A DNA stretch of 64,000 nt from Crotalaria pallida. Lineage: Eukaryota > Streptophyta > Magnoliopsida > Fabales > Fabaceae. The notes under the pieces were generated by a model, which ran no database searches, was not told the origin of the DNA, and worked only from the letters and a program-made list of their open reading frames with translations. Positions within the stretch are counted from its first letter, which is position 1; every line of letters begins with the position of its first letter. Made by a program: the position numbers and the translations under genes. Positions 1 through 10,888 of the stretch are shown here, one piece after another. The stretch lies in assembly GCA_037953625.1 (NCBI GenBank), contig CM075650.1, forward strand, positions 4,280,501 to 4,344,500, read 5' to 3'.

Positions 1-556
1 TTTCATTATGTTTTCATCATGTTGATCTTGTTGCATTTTCTGTACTTTGAGAACTTGGTGTTTTGCGACTTTGGGTTTATTAATTGCACCTTTGATTTGG
101 ACCTTTTATGATATTTTTATGTTAATGAATTTGGTCTTCATTATGATGTTTGTGCAAAGCTTCAGGGGGGAGCTCTTTATCGTTATTATATCTCCGTTTT
201 AATTGCATAGTTGGTTATGGGGTTTTCCGATTATGCACCTCTCCTCCCTTGATCTTTTTCTAAATTGTTACATCTTTTTGGCGTATGACAAAAAGGGGGA
301 GAGATATTACACTTGTCTTGTCTTGATATTGTTGCACCTAAAATCTCTAATTATGGTATATACTCTGATAATTGTTAAATTCTCTAATACCATAGGCTTG
401 GTGCTAAAATTAAATTGTCATAACATCTTGCTCAAGCTGAATTTTTAGATAGGTGAAAAGTATCATATAGTGAGGGGGAGTTGCATCTCCAAGTGGATCA
501 AGCTTAACAAATGGATCAAGTGTTAATTATTTTGTCATCACCAAAAAGGGGGAGAT
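1..556 (+). mobile_element. Sirevirus-type Ty1/copia element, 3' internal tail with multiplied polypurine tracts
   Basis: No convincing ORF is present, but purine-rich G-tracts recur upstream of the LTR at 164-172, 289-303, 471-480 and 543-554; the last directly abuts the LTR start. Multiplied polypurine tracts before the 3' LTR are a known hallmark of the Sirevirus lineage of copia elements. The segment would be the stretch between pol (or an env-like ORF) and the 3' LTR. The rest of the element lies left of the window. Lineage assignment is inference from this architecture; no Sirevirus protein is visible. Confidence 0.65.
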
Positions 557-2128
557 TGTGAATTCAATGCTCCTAATTATGTGGATTATGTTTTGATGAT
601 GACAAAATAATTAACAAATCATGCCTTGAAGATATTGCAACATCAACATCAACAAGAAGTCAAGAAAAGAAGACAAGTGCCCAATCATTCTCAATCAAAT
701 ATTAATTGTAAATTTCTAATTTATGTTGAGAGTGGTTGAGAGTGGGTAGAAATAGTTAGTCTCTTCTAGGAATAAATTTTTATATGTTTATTAAGTTGAG
801 ATTGACCAAAAATTAATACTTGAGAAGAAAAATAAAATTGAAAAATATTTTTTCCCATATCTGATCAAAATACTCGAGTATTTTGAAAAAGACTCGAGTA
901 TACACTCGAGTATTTGTAGAAAAACTCGAGTATTTGTGCCAGGTCAGCAATTATGACCGTTAGTCTTGTTCGTGCACCAATTCACTCGTGACCGACCAAA
1001 AAGACTCGAGTTTTTACCAAAAGACTCGAGTATTTTTGTCCAGTCAGCAAAAATGAACGTTGGAGAAACTCAAAAACCCAATTGAGGGCATTTGAGTCTC
1101 ATCCAACCCAAGAGAGCAATTCAGAACCTTATTGTAAAATTTCTCTTTGAATTTGTGCAAGAACAAACAAGACAACAAGATCATATTGATTCAAGCTTTC
1201 TTAATTTACTCTTCTCAAGTGTTAATTCCCAAAAAGCTCAGCTTCTCACTCATATTTACATTTCATTCCAAGTTGAGTTTTAGGCCTCAATTCTTACATT
1301 GAGCTGTGCTTATTTGTGCTAATCCATTGTGAGATTAGTAATACACATACAAAAAGCTTGATTATTCAAAGTCTTGGATTGTTCCCAAGCAAACCCTAAG
1401 TGGCTTAGGGTGTTGGAAGTCTTGAGAGGTTCTCAAGCACAAGACTAGGAGGTTCCTAGCCCGGTGGAGTTTCTTGAAGGGAGTTCAAGGAAGCTTTGTG
1501 AAGAGTTCTTCAATCACCGGAATCAAATTGGGGTAGAAATCAAGAGTTTGGTACACTCTTGAAAGGGTTAGGTTGAGTGAGGCCATTCTCAAGCAATCCT
1601 TTGTAATTTCTAACAATTTGATTATTAGTAGAAACTCCTAAGTGATTAGGAGGACTGGATGTAGCTCATTGTTGGAGTGAACCAGGATAAAATTGCTTGA
1701 GTGTTGGTTTATTGCTTTTAATCTACTTTCTAGCTCAATAGACTTAAGTCATTTCAATCAATTAGGATTTATACAATTAGGTAGCAAGTTCAAGGAATCT
1801 TTGTGTTAAAAGTTATTTAGATTACTTGCTATTCTGTTGGATAAGTTCCTGTTTATTATTGAATTGATTTGAGTTAAATTGCTGAATTTTCGTTTCTGGT
1901 TTTCTGCTATCTGATAGTAAAAACTCGAGTATTTCAGAAAAGACTCGAGTTGTTCATCCTGAAAAACTCGAGTATTTCACAAAAGACTCGAGTCTTTTGT
2001 TTCAGATTCCAGAAAATTCAGTCTAAGCTCCATTCTTCAATTATCAATCGAAATATTTGGTATTAGTGCTTCAAAATATTATTCACCCCCCTCTAGTATT
2101 TGCTTAGCCCGCTTGTTGGTTTCCAACA
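557..2128 (+). repeat. 3' LTR of Sirevirus-type copia element
   Basis: It starts with TG right after the last polypurine tract and ends with CCAACA at 2128, where the reading frame of an older copia polyprotein begins. The length of about 1.57 kb suits Sirevirus LTRs. It holds ten CTCGAG palindromes arranged as five pairs (see findings). The 63-codon ORF at 1092-1283 has no recognisable domain and I do not call it a gene. The matching 5' LTR is outside the window, so the ends are not confirmed by a second copy. Confidence 0.65.
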
Positions 2129-3954
2129 ACTTTCGATGAATATGAAGCATGAGACTGGTCAAAGAAGGAATCAAAGGAGACTCTGCCTACACCGATAATA
2201 ATAAATGAAGAGGTCGAACAAGATAATAATGGAGATGAACATCCAGGAGATATCATAGGAGCAGACGAAGCAGTATTTGAAGCACCGCCTCCGAGATATC
2301 CACAAAGGGCACGACGCCTACCTTCTAACTTGCAGGATTTTATAATTGGCAGAGACGATGACCCAGAAGACAGGGAGGACGAGGTAAATTACTATGCCTT
2401 GTTTGCAGATTGTGATCCAGTGGCATATGAAGAAGCATCCAATGATGATCGTTGGATTAAAGCAATGAACGAGGAGATTCAAGCGATCGAGAAAAATGAC
2501 ACATGGGAGTTAACAAAGCTTCCAGAAGGAAAGAAGCCGATTGGAGTCAAGTGGGTGTATAAGACAAAATACAATCCAAATGGTGAGGTGGATCGATATA
2601 AAGCAAGATTGGTGGCGAAAGGATACAAGCAGAAACCTGGCATTGATTATTTTGAAGTGTTCGCTCCAGTTGCAAGATTGGACACGGTACGTATGATTCT
2701 CTCTCTTGCTGCACAAAATAAATGGAAAATCTTCCAAATGGACGTGAAATCAGCTTTCTTAAATGGTGTACTGGAAGAAGAAATTTATATTCAGCAGCCA
2801 CCTGGTTATCAAAAACATGGAGACGAAAATAAGGTATATCGATTAAAAAAGACACTATATGGATTGAAGCAAGCTCCTCGAGCATGGTACACACGTATTG
2901 ACACATTTTCTTAATAATGGATTTCATAGAAGTCCAAACGAACATGTTTTATATGTTAAAACAAATAAATCTGGAGACTTTATTATTGTGTGTTTGTACG
3001 TCGATGACTTGATATTCACTGGCACTAATTCAAAATTGCTAGCTGAATTCAAGGAAAATATGTCAACTCAATTTGAAATGACAGATATGGGCCTAATGTC
3101 CTACTTTCTGGGCATTGAGGTAAAACAAACAAATGAAGGGATTTTTATATCTCAAAATAAATATGCAAAAGATGTTTTAAAGAAATTCAAGATGGAGGCT
3201 TCTAAGCCGATGCTCACACCTGTCGAGGAAAGACTAAAGTTAACAAAAAAGAATGTGGTGGCGATCTTGTCGACTCAACTCATTTCAGAATGCTAGTCGG
3301 AAGTCTCAGGTATTTGACTGCCACAAGACCTGATATAGTTTATGGAGTCGGACTCATTAGCAGATTCATGGAATCACCGAGACAATCTCATTGGCAAGCT
3401 GCAAAGAGAATCCTGAGATATATCAAAGGCACAATCGACGAAGGTATTTTTTATTCAAGTTCAAATAAACCTGAGTTAATTGGATACACATACAGTGATT
3501 GGGCAGGTGAAACTGAAACTCGAAAAAGCACATCGGGTTATGCCTTTCACCTAGGCTCAGGTGTATTTTCTTGGTCCTCCAAGAAACAACAAGTTGTTGC
3601 ACTTTCGACAGCAGAGGCAGAGTACATTGCCGCAACTAACTGTGCTACTCAAGCAGTTTGGTTGAGAAGAATATTGGATGAACTGCAACATCAACAAGGT
3701 GGTCCGACACGAATATTTTGTGATAATAAATCGACTATTGCTTTATCAAAGAATCCAGTGCTTCACGGACGTAGCAAGCATATCGACATCAAACATCATT
3801 TCATTCGAGATTTGATCCGAGACAAAGAAATCGTGGTAGAGTATTGCTCTTCTGAAGATCAAGTAGCAGATATTTTCACGAAGCCACTCAAAACTAATTT
3901 GTTCTTGAAATTGAAAAACATGCTCGGAATGATGAAGCCAAGTTTAAGGGAGGA
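2129..3954 (+). pseudogene. Ty1/copia polyprotein fragment (reverse transcriptase and RNase H), broken
   Basis: This is the C-terminal part of a copia pol. The upstream linker and RVT_2-type reverse transcriptase read from 2132 to about 2900 (GVKWVYKTKYNPNGEVDRYK, QMDVKSAFLNG, LYGLKQAPRAW). The catalytic YVDDLIF motif follows in another frame at about 2996-3020. RNase H lies in a third frame (3290-3967), with the SKHIDIKHHFIRD and ADIFTKPL signatures. Breaks seen: a TGA at 2150-2152 where family members have Trp, a frameshift near 2900-2910 at a CA-repeat, and a frameshift near 3255-3262. The N-terminal gag, protease and integrase are absent because the Sirevirus LTR abuts at 2128. It is inactive as it stands. 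Confidence 0.9.
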
Positions 3955-4255
3955 TGTTAGAAACTAAACTTGCCTTACCGTGTTCTCTCCGCGTTTGCTA
4001 AATTAAAGTTTGTTATTCTTACAATTAGATTTTGACCATGAGAATAGGAGGTGTAACAGCATGCAAGCTTCTATTTTTTAGCAAATGCTTTAGTATAAAA
4101 GCACGTGCATTCATTTGTAATAATAACATTGAGAAAAGAAAAGGATTCAGAGAGAAAAAAGAAAAATCTTGTAACAATAGCATTCAGAGAAAGAAGTTAA
4201 TAAAATAGGGAAAACTCCAACGAGTCCCTAAAGTTTTGTGTTGTGTGTTTTTTTA
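3946..4255 (+). repeat. Polypurine tract and partial 3' LTR of the older copia element
   Basis: AAGGGAGGA at 3946-3954 is followed by TGTTAGAAAC at 3955, the usual layout of a copia polypurine tract and LTR start. The ORF stop (TAA, 3965-3967) lies just inside the LTR. A TATAAAA box at 4094-4100 and a purine-rich leader fit U3-R-U5. I cannot find a clean CA terminus; the LTR seems to fade out near 4255, so it is truncated or degraded. Confidence 0.6.
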
Positions 4256-4559
4256 AAGCTTATTCTATTTTATTTTATTTAGGCAATTTATTTATATTGC
4301 CAACTGGGAGCATCTCGTCAGGAATGTTGGCTGTCAATTGGTTATACATAACCCATTACTTGACATTTCTTTAACAAAACTTTTCCCAATAGTAAACAAT
4401 CATTAATTACAAAACTTACCTCACGACTCTTTGACTTTTTTTCTGCCTCCTCACGATATGCTCTTGAAACTAGTTTATTTTTCGAACTCATTTTGCAACC
4501 TACAAGTTACCAGCAACTAACAATTAAGTTATCAACATTTTCACACCGATGGAACAATT

Positions 4560-4905
4560 TCATGCATTATTGGTAGCACGAAGGAACAATTTCATACACT
4601 GTACACCTTTGATGGAAAGATTTCGGGAAATTATCAATAACGCAATATTTTCTGAAAAAGTATCAACATTCTAAAATACGGTACCAACATAATACAAGGG
4701 GATAACCAACATTTATCAGCTTAATACGAACATTTTTCACAATGTTACAGACATTATAATACCCAAATTTCACACACTCTACACCTGTCGTGCAAAGATT
4801 TTAGGACATTACTAATAATGTAACATTTTCTGAAAAAGTACCAACTTCATGATCACGATACCAAAATAATACAAGGGGGTAACAAACATTTATCAACTTA
4901 AGAAG
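4560..4905. repeat. Diverged direct repeat, two copies of about 150-170 bp
   Basis: The blocks 4560-4735 and 4755-4905 share the same ordered words: a CACAC...ACACCT start, GATTT(TA/CG)GG, CATTTTCTGAAAAAGTA, ACAAGGGG(A/G)TAAC and ACATTTATCA. They are imperfect tandem copies in the presumed intron of the divergent gene. Nothing coding is visible. Confidence 0.6.
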
Positions 4906-5395
4906 AATATGACACAAACATAGTTTCAACACCAACAAATTCTTCCAAAAAACACTAAACAACTTCAACTCTCTCTTGTAAGAGAAATTTGACACAATTG
5001 CAATAAGAAGAATCAAGTGGAAATCAAAAGAGCGCAATTTGACATAAAAACAATAAGAGAAGCTTAACAAATCATTTACCTCAAATCATAATCCAAATAA
5101 AAACTCAGAGATACTTCTGGATGCTCAATAAAAACCATATGGACTCAAATCAAATATGAAATAACATTAACATTCGGTTCCTTTATTTTTTTTCATAAAC
5201 CTTATTTTTATTTGGAAAAAAAATTAGTGATTTCAAACTCAAATTCTATTAAGGCACTTATACTTCAGTTTAGACACATAAATATAAGTTTCACTAGTTC
5301 ATAAGAGTAATGGAAGAGAAAACTCACCGAATGTAGAAGAACCACCCACAAGTTAAGAGAGAACCACCGAAGCACCAAAAGAGAGATAAGAGAGA

Positions 5396-5495
5396 GAAGA
5401 ACGCCGTGGCTCGAACCGGGGAACACCACCGAGAGTGTCGAACCGGGGAACATCACCGAAGACAATCGAACTGGGGAACCACCGAACAGGAGCTC
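5396..5495. repeat. Short GC-rich tandem repeat, three units of about 30 bp
   Basis: TCGAACCGGGGAACACCACC recurs three times with minor changes (5411, 5437 and 5467 regions). It lies in the presumed leader of the divergent transcript. Confidence 0.55.
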
Positions 5496-5822
5496 CTCAC
5501 CGAGCCAAATGGGACCGATGAACAAGGACAAAGAAATTTCAGTGTGAGAGAGAGGCGAAGCACGAGAGAGACAACGAGGAGGCGTGAACCACAAAAGAAC
5601 CGCGACAGAGATAGATCCACCGGGCAATGACGGAGATGGAGATAAATCGTGGTAGGGTTGAGAGAGAGAAGGAGGAGGCGTGAAACCAGTATTATGATTT
5701 ATGAGGGAGAAGTGAGAGAGTCAATGTGAGGTGTGAGAGACTCAATGTGAGGGAGTATTAGGGTATGAGGGCATTTTTGATATTTTAGTGAAAAAATAAT
5801 GTACTTGTATTGTATTATTAAC

Positions 5823-5840
5823 CATACGGTGTACCGTATG
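5823..5840. promoter_or_regulatory. 18-bp palindrome in the RAMP4 upstream region
   Basis: CATACGGT-GT-ACCGTATG has perfect 8-bp arms around a 2-bp centre. It sits about 36 bp upstream of the RAMP4 TATA-like box, between two presumed divergent leaders. I do not match it to a named element; it is not an obvious ER-stress element (no CCAAT-N10-CACG). A regulatory role is inference from position and symmetry. Confidence 0.4.
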
Positions 5841-5875
5841 ATGTTGGCATACTGATGTTTGCAAAACATTTTGGA

Positions 5876-5883
5876 TATAAAAA
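5876..5883 (+). promoter_or_regulatory. Candidate TATA box of RAMP4
   Basis: TATAAAAA lies about 170 bp upstream of the start codon, which would place the transcript start near 5905-5910 and give a leader of about 135 nt. No second TATA-like word lies closer to the ATG. Confidence 0.45.
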
Positions 5884-6044
5884 GGTGATAAAACTGGTAG
5901 CAGGATTTGGGCAAAGAGAGAGATACCGCTACAAGACAAAATAAGAGGTGGGTAAGTAGGGAGACAAGACAATCAAGGCTTCTTTGATCACTTTTCAGAT
6001 CTCCCTTTTTGCTTTCATCGTATCTCCAAGCTGCTCTTCATACC

Positions 6045-8842
6045 ATGGTACTTGTTTCAATTCTAATTGATTAATTTTTCACTCTTTCTCTATTTACCTT
6101 CCTATTTGATTTGATTTACATCCATTATATATAACATTCTTTTATCTCTAATTTGTTTACGTTGACATCTTTCCTTTTGTGATTGTTATTATTGTATTAA
6201 TGCATTGATAACGATATTCTGGATGTATTAAATCTGATTATGAATTGATTGCTCTTATATGTTATAAGTATTGGTGGTTTTTCATATCACAACTTTGATG
6301 TGGAAGAGAGGTAGATATATGTTACTATAAAAGAAATCTCATAAATTTTGACTTATACTTAATTGGTAAATAGTAAAATCTTTTTATGTAAGTAACGTTT
6401 GTTGGTCAAGTGGAAGAAGATCCTTTTAAATATGTGTTTAGAAAACACCCTTGGTAAGGGTCCTACTTAAGTTATGTTTGGATTGATAGAAAGTTAGAAA
6501 CCGGTAGAATGAAGAGGAGTTACATCAGGGATGCGTTTGAAGGTGGGTATTGTAATAACCAATGGAAACTTGAAGCTGATGGCACTTATACTATTGCTTC
6601 TAGTTATAAATGGAAAAGAGGAGATAAGGTGAAAATGCCTCTAGCTGCTGTTGTTTGGGGCAGTTATAATATCCCTGAGCAATCAGTAATTAGTTGGCTT
6701 ATGGTGCAAGATAGGCTACTCACAAGGCAAAGACTTTCTCACCTGCACATCCAAGTTGATGACTAGTTATGTGTCTTGTGCCAAAGTAGCTTAGAGGACA
6801 GAAACCATTTGTTTTTTCAGTGTTCTTTCTCTGCTAAGCTATTGGAGTTATGTAGTGGATGGGTTGGAATTACTTGACATTACTTCCCTGTCAAGTAATT
6901 TCAACCAATGAGCAAAGAAAATACTAGTAATTTGGAGATTTAGCAGGATAAAGAGGATAATATTGTTTGCTGTCATGACTTCATTAATGTGTCATGACTT
7001 CATTAATCCAAGAACATTTGGATTGAAAGAAATGCTAGAATTTTTAGCAACAAAATCAAACCTGAGAATGTCATTTTCAAGATGATACAGAAGGAAGTTA
7101 TTACTAGATTGAATGTGTTAGAAACCCCGAATTTGAAGTCACATGAAAGGAATTTTTTGGTTTAAATAGGCTGTAATGTATAGCTTGTGATGACTTGTTT
7201 GTTATTGAATTTTATTTTTATGAGGTAGTTTGGTTTTCCTCTTTGCTAGAACTCATCCTAGATGGTGGCTAATCTTTGAGGGTTTAATCATTCTATGCTC
7301 TTTGCTAGTATAGTTTGTTCAAGGTAATGATATTTTGCCTATTTACCTAAAAAAAAAGGAATTAGATGGAATGATACTAGGTCCCATATTGGTAGCCCAG
7401 ACTAGACTTTTATAAAAATAAAAAATAAATAAATAAAAGAGTGAAGATCCACTTTGATCCCATAAGTTTTTGCGTTGTACCAATTTAGTCCTTAGAGTTT
7501 ATAAATGATATTTCAGTCCCTAAATTTTATGCTCAGTACCAATTTAGTTCATTACGAGACCTACTTTAGGGACACTTTTAAGGACTAAGTGACCCACCTT
7601 AAAAAAATTTAGGGCTAAAGTGGGTCTTAACTCAAAAATAAGATAAAATTGACTGCATTGGAATGGAATAGAACCAGATCAAAATGCTCCCATCCATATT
7701 AGGGGTGTAGAATAAAATTGGATGAAATCAACTTATTATTTACTTCATTCATTCTATCATAAAATATCAAAATAATGTTTGGTTTTGTAACTTTGTTACT
7801 TTCCATTCCATTCCATATAACATTGAATGTCCAAGCATAACCTTTAAATACCTAACACTAACAGTACCAACCTGATTATCATCAGTACTCTGGGATACAA
7901 AAGAAAACATCTTTTTATGTCTATTCATGTTGGAGATCCTTCCTTCATTTGAGCTTGTGAGCATGAGATCATTGGTCTGAACCCATGATTTAAAGTTTTA
8001 AACCCATGACTACGAATTTCAGGTCGTAAGGCACAACCGTACCATAAAGTTTAGGTTCACCCTCGTGATCACTACGAATTTTTATCGTTACTAATCAATG
8101 TCTTGATATGGCAATGCTTGTTTTTAACCATGGAATAAATAACTTGAGCTATGATTATGATTGAAAGAGTTAATGGAATGAAATTGTGCAATGTTGAATT
8201 TGTGTAGACGACATCGAGGCGCCTTGCAGACAGGAAAGTCGAGAAGTTTGCCAAGAACATTACAAAAAGAGGAGCTGTTCCAGAAACTTCTGTTAAAAAA
8301 GGAAAAGACTACCCTGTTGGTCCTGTTCTGCTTGGTTTCTTCGTCTTTGTTGTCATTGGATCATGTAAGATTTTGATTATCTTTCCTCTCTCTTTTTTTT
8401 TAACAGTATTCCTCTTTCAGATAAATATATTAAGGTTGTTTGAATGTTTGTGTTGTTAGTTTTAATAGTCGATGAATAATGAGTAAGTGTTTAAATTAGC
8501 CCTTGAAAGCTCATCCGTTAAGGTAGCTCTTGAATGATGGAAATACTTGCGAAGTTGAGGTCCCTTATTTTTTTATTAATTTGATTATTTAGAATATTTC
8601 TATTTCTGTATTGCTTCTTTTGGCTGTTTATGGTATGGAATAATCATGGTGGTTACCATGAATTTTTCATGCTCATTCATTACAATACTTATTGAATGAT
8701 TTGGATAGGTATGATGTATTTAACCCTCCATTTTCATTTTCATGGCCTAGCTTTCAAGTTGTGTTGACATATTTTGGTTTGCTTTTATGTTACAGCTCTC
8801 TTTCAGATAATCAGGACAGCAACCAGTGGAGGCATGGCTTAA
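6045..8842 (+). CDS. RAMP4: RAMP4/SERP1-type stress-associated ER membrane protein, three exons
   Basis: The coding exons are 6045-6047 (ATG only), 8208-8364 and 8796-8842. Introns use GT-AG (donor GTACTT at 6048, acceptor TGTGTAG; donor GTAAGA at 8365, acceptor TTACAG). The 207-nt join gives 68 residues, the usual family length. It starts MTTSRRLADRKVEKF, has a basic lysine-rich middle, then a single hydrophobic segment at residues 38-60 (PVGPVLLGFFVFVVIGSSLF), and ends with a short SGGMA tail. RAMP4/SERP1 proteins are tail-anchored ER proteins that associate with the Sec61 translocon and ribosome and support glycoprotein folding under ER stress. Frame and phase are consistent across both junctions. 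Exon 1 carrying only the start codon makes the gene easy to miss. An AATAAA lies at 8959. Intron 1 holds a LINE tail and MITE-like repeats. Confidence 0.93.
6470..7358 (+). mobile_element. LINE 3' fragment in RAMP4 intron 1
   Basis: Translation at 6509-6850 matches the zinc-binding region that follows reverse transcriptase in plant L1-type LINEs: SVISWLMVQDRLLTRQRLSH, then a CVLCQSS...NHLFFQCSFSAK Cys/His pattern after a TAG. Downstream (about 7015-7110) reads NIWIERNARIF, typical of the LINE C-terminus. A short A-run at 7347-7358 may be the tail. It is in the same orientation as the gene and broken by stops; the upstream edge is approximate. Confidence 0.75.
7436..7640. mobile_element. MITE-like inverted repeat in RAMP4 intron 1
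   Basis: The segment carries 'TTTAGTCC' and 'AGTCCCTAAA' words on one side and 'TTAAGGACTAAGT' and 'AGGGCTAAAGTGGGTC' on the other, an imperfect foldback beginning GATCCACTTTGATCCC and ending with GGGCTAAAGTGGGTC. It has no coding capacity. The superfamily is uncertain, possibly Mutator-like. Confidence 0.45.
7651..7853. mobile_element. Partial MITE related to the copy at 14497-14818
   Basis: It shares GGAATGGAAT at one end and CCATTCCATTCCA...ACATTGAATGTCCAAGCATA at the other with the element at 14497-14818. It is non-coding and lies in RAMP4 intron 1. Confidence 0.5.
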
Positions 8843-8958
8843 TTGGAGATTTTTGTTTTGGATTGTGTCATCTTCTCCTTGTTACCCTATAGAAAATGGT
8901 TTATGTGCGTGAAATTGTGCTAAACTTGTTCATGTTATGAGAAAACTAAAGGCTTTTC

Positions 8959-8964
8959 AATAAA
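8959..8964 (+). terminator. Candidate polyadenylation signal of RAMP4
   Basis: AATAAA sits 117 nt after the RAMP4 stop codon, in an AT-rich 3' region. It is a plausible near-upstream element and the first such hexamer after the stop. Confidence 0.45.
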
Positions 8965-10888
8965 ATATCGTTCGGGATAACATCGTTTGTGCCATTATTG
9001 GCTTTTTTTAGAAAATTAAGTTAGTTTATGTGATATGTGATATATTATAATTTAAATTTATTTATTTTTTCCAAAGGAGATGCATTGAGGTTGTAGAAGC
9101 TTGATGTGAGTGTAGTCATGTACAGTAATAAATTGATTCATAAACACAACCCTTTGTTTGGCAAAGCATGGCAGCCGACCCTATTAAACCAAAATGCAAA
9201 TCATCTCTCAAAGCCTTTTGTTATTTGTAACTTAATGCAACTCACTTTCTAACATCATAATGTTGATGAACAACCAAAGATTGCCGGTTCAACCATTGAA
9301 TGAAGCAAGCATAAACACAATTTGTTTCTTTTTCATTGTAAATCTCTTTCCCTCGTAATTTCTTGCTTGATTTTACTACTATGTAAGTTAGCTTTGGGAA
9401 TTGCTTGAAGCATGAAACGTAAGATATTGTTCACCATCATTCGACCAGAAACAACTTTACGTATTCGGAATTTATATATGTTGTAAAACACTTTTCACTT
9501 AATGAGAATAAAGAATAAAGCTCGGTTGATGTAATAAAACGCTTAAGCATAAGAGATAGAGATTATATGCAAGTCCATGGGACCATGATAGCCTTTTCGA
9601 GCTAACAAATTTGCTTAAGCATGAAGTAGTCAATTGGGACTAAACATTTTGTAAATAATTTTGCAAGTCAAAAGGCTCTAAAAATGCCAAGACAAGACCA
9701 CATAATCTATGAAATTTGAAAGGTTTTTCACCGTAGTCTAAATTCTTGTAAAAACCAGTATGGTTCATGGAGCTAAGTGAAGAAGTATTAAATGGAAAGG
9801 TTGGCTGAACTCAAGTATGAGTTAGTCCAAGCAATTTATTTTTGTCTATAGACAAAGATGGTTACAAAGGATAAGATAATGACAACGTAAATAATAACTG
9901 AATATAGAATGCTAGATAAACTCAAACAGATAAAATTCAAACTGAACTAGATTAAATTAAATCCTAGAATAGCACAGTGCTCTAACACTAATACCTTTTG
10001 CTCTGAGTGGTAAGAATACGATTCAGTAGATTTTGGGTTCAAGTATAGAAAAGACATAAGTGGAGAGAATTTTATCCTTGGTGTGGTGTGGTGTGCGAAT
10101 TTGGTTTCAACAACGACTTTCAATGCAGTGTTGTTTTTATAATAGATTGATTCTCTCGGGTTAAACAATCATGTGAAGAAAAACATAAATATAACAACCC
10201 AGATTAATGAAATTCCTTAAAAATGTGAAAACAAATGTTCCCAATTTCGCAACCAAATTGTTGGAACTACTACACGTAGGTAACATTTGATAAACATGTC
10301 AAACCCTATATAAAGCCTTGCTCTATGTTTGGAATATCACATAACCAAACAAAACAATGAAGTAAAAAATAAAACATTTTGGTATCAATAAAATGAACGC
10401 CAACCAAAGATGGCAAAACATAGCATCCTATTGTATCCTATTCCATTTGGTTTTGTTCACACACCAAATACGACCTGAGTTTCAGTTTTCCTGCTTAAAG
10501 AATGATAGTAACAGGTACTAAACCATGACCTCTGCAGGAATTAACATTGAACAACAAAAAGGAAGTGTCTTTACTTCCATCCAAGTGACTAGTCAAGGAT
10601 GATCCTCTCACCCCTATCCCAAACACCATTCACAAACACAAGAAGAAAACCATTATCTCATTGGATAGAGAAAGGAAATGGAGTTTTATATCACCTATTA
10701 CCAGCATTCATGGATGAAACATTTGAACATGAAACAAAGTAATGTTTACATGCTTGAGAGCATGAAGAAACAAGAATCATTACAAACCCATATTATTTTA
10801 AATCTAGTTTTTTAAAACCAGCAATAAACATTAGGATTACATACATCATCACCAAAAGCCATTGCTGTAAGAGATCCAAGGTAAATCA
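8965..10888. other. Intergenic region between two convergent genes
   Basis: No gene is supported. Around 9990-10140 a stretch resembles a decayed SINE (GAGTGGTAAG and GGGTTCAAGTAT, like box A and box B) but I see no clean target duplication. Near 10385-10495 a short foldback (CCAACCAAAGATGG ... TTTTGTTCACACACC) may be a small MITE. The remainder is ordinary AT-rich DNA that must include the 3' UTRs of RAMP4 and the F-box gene. Confidence 0.5.

Larger units (their letters stand above)
4330..5650 (-). pseudogene. Possible truncated divergent gene (unrecognised product)
   Basis: Three segments on the minus strand look like exons. A GC-richer leader lies at about 5650-5320 and ends at a GTGAGT-like donor near 5320. 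A short exon at 4499-4420 is bounded by TAG and GTAAGT and encodes MSSKNKLVSRAY followed by an acidic-basic stretch (24 codons, phase 0). A further acceptor (TTGACAG) near 4345 is followed by about 12 codons and a stop. I do not recognise the protein. The gene would start back to back with RAMP4. The copia LTR fragment lies immediately downstream, so a larger gene may have lost its 3' part. Only splice-like signals support this. Confidence 0.25.

Noticed and set aside
203..448. 81-codon ORF in the Sirevirus tail as an env-like protein
   Set aside because: It is hydrophobic by AT composition only and interrupted by polypurine tracts; no envelope-like features can be supported.
5406..5630. 74-codon Arg/Glu-rich plus ORF and 120-codon minus ORF over the same bases
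   Set aside because: Both arise from the GC-richer purine/pyrimidine-biased leader and its 30-bp tandem repeat; no protein family is recognised on either strand.
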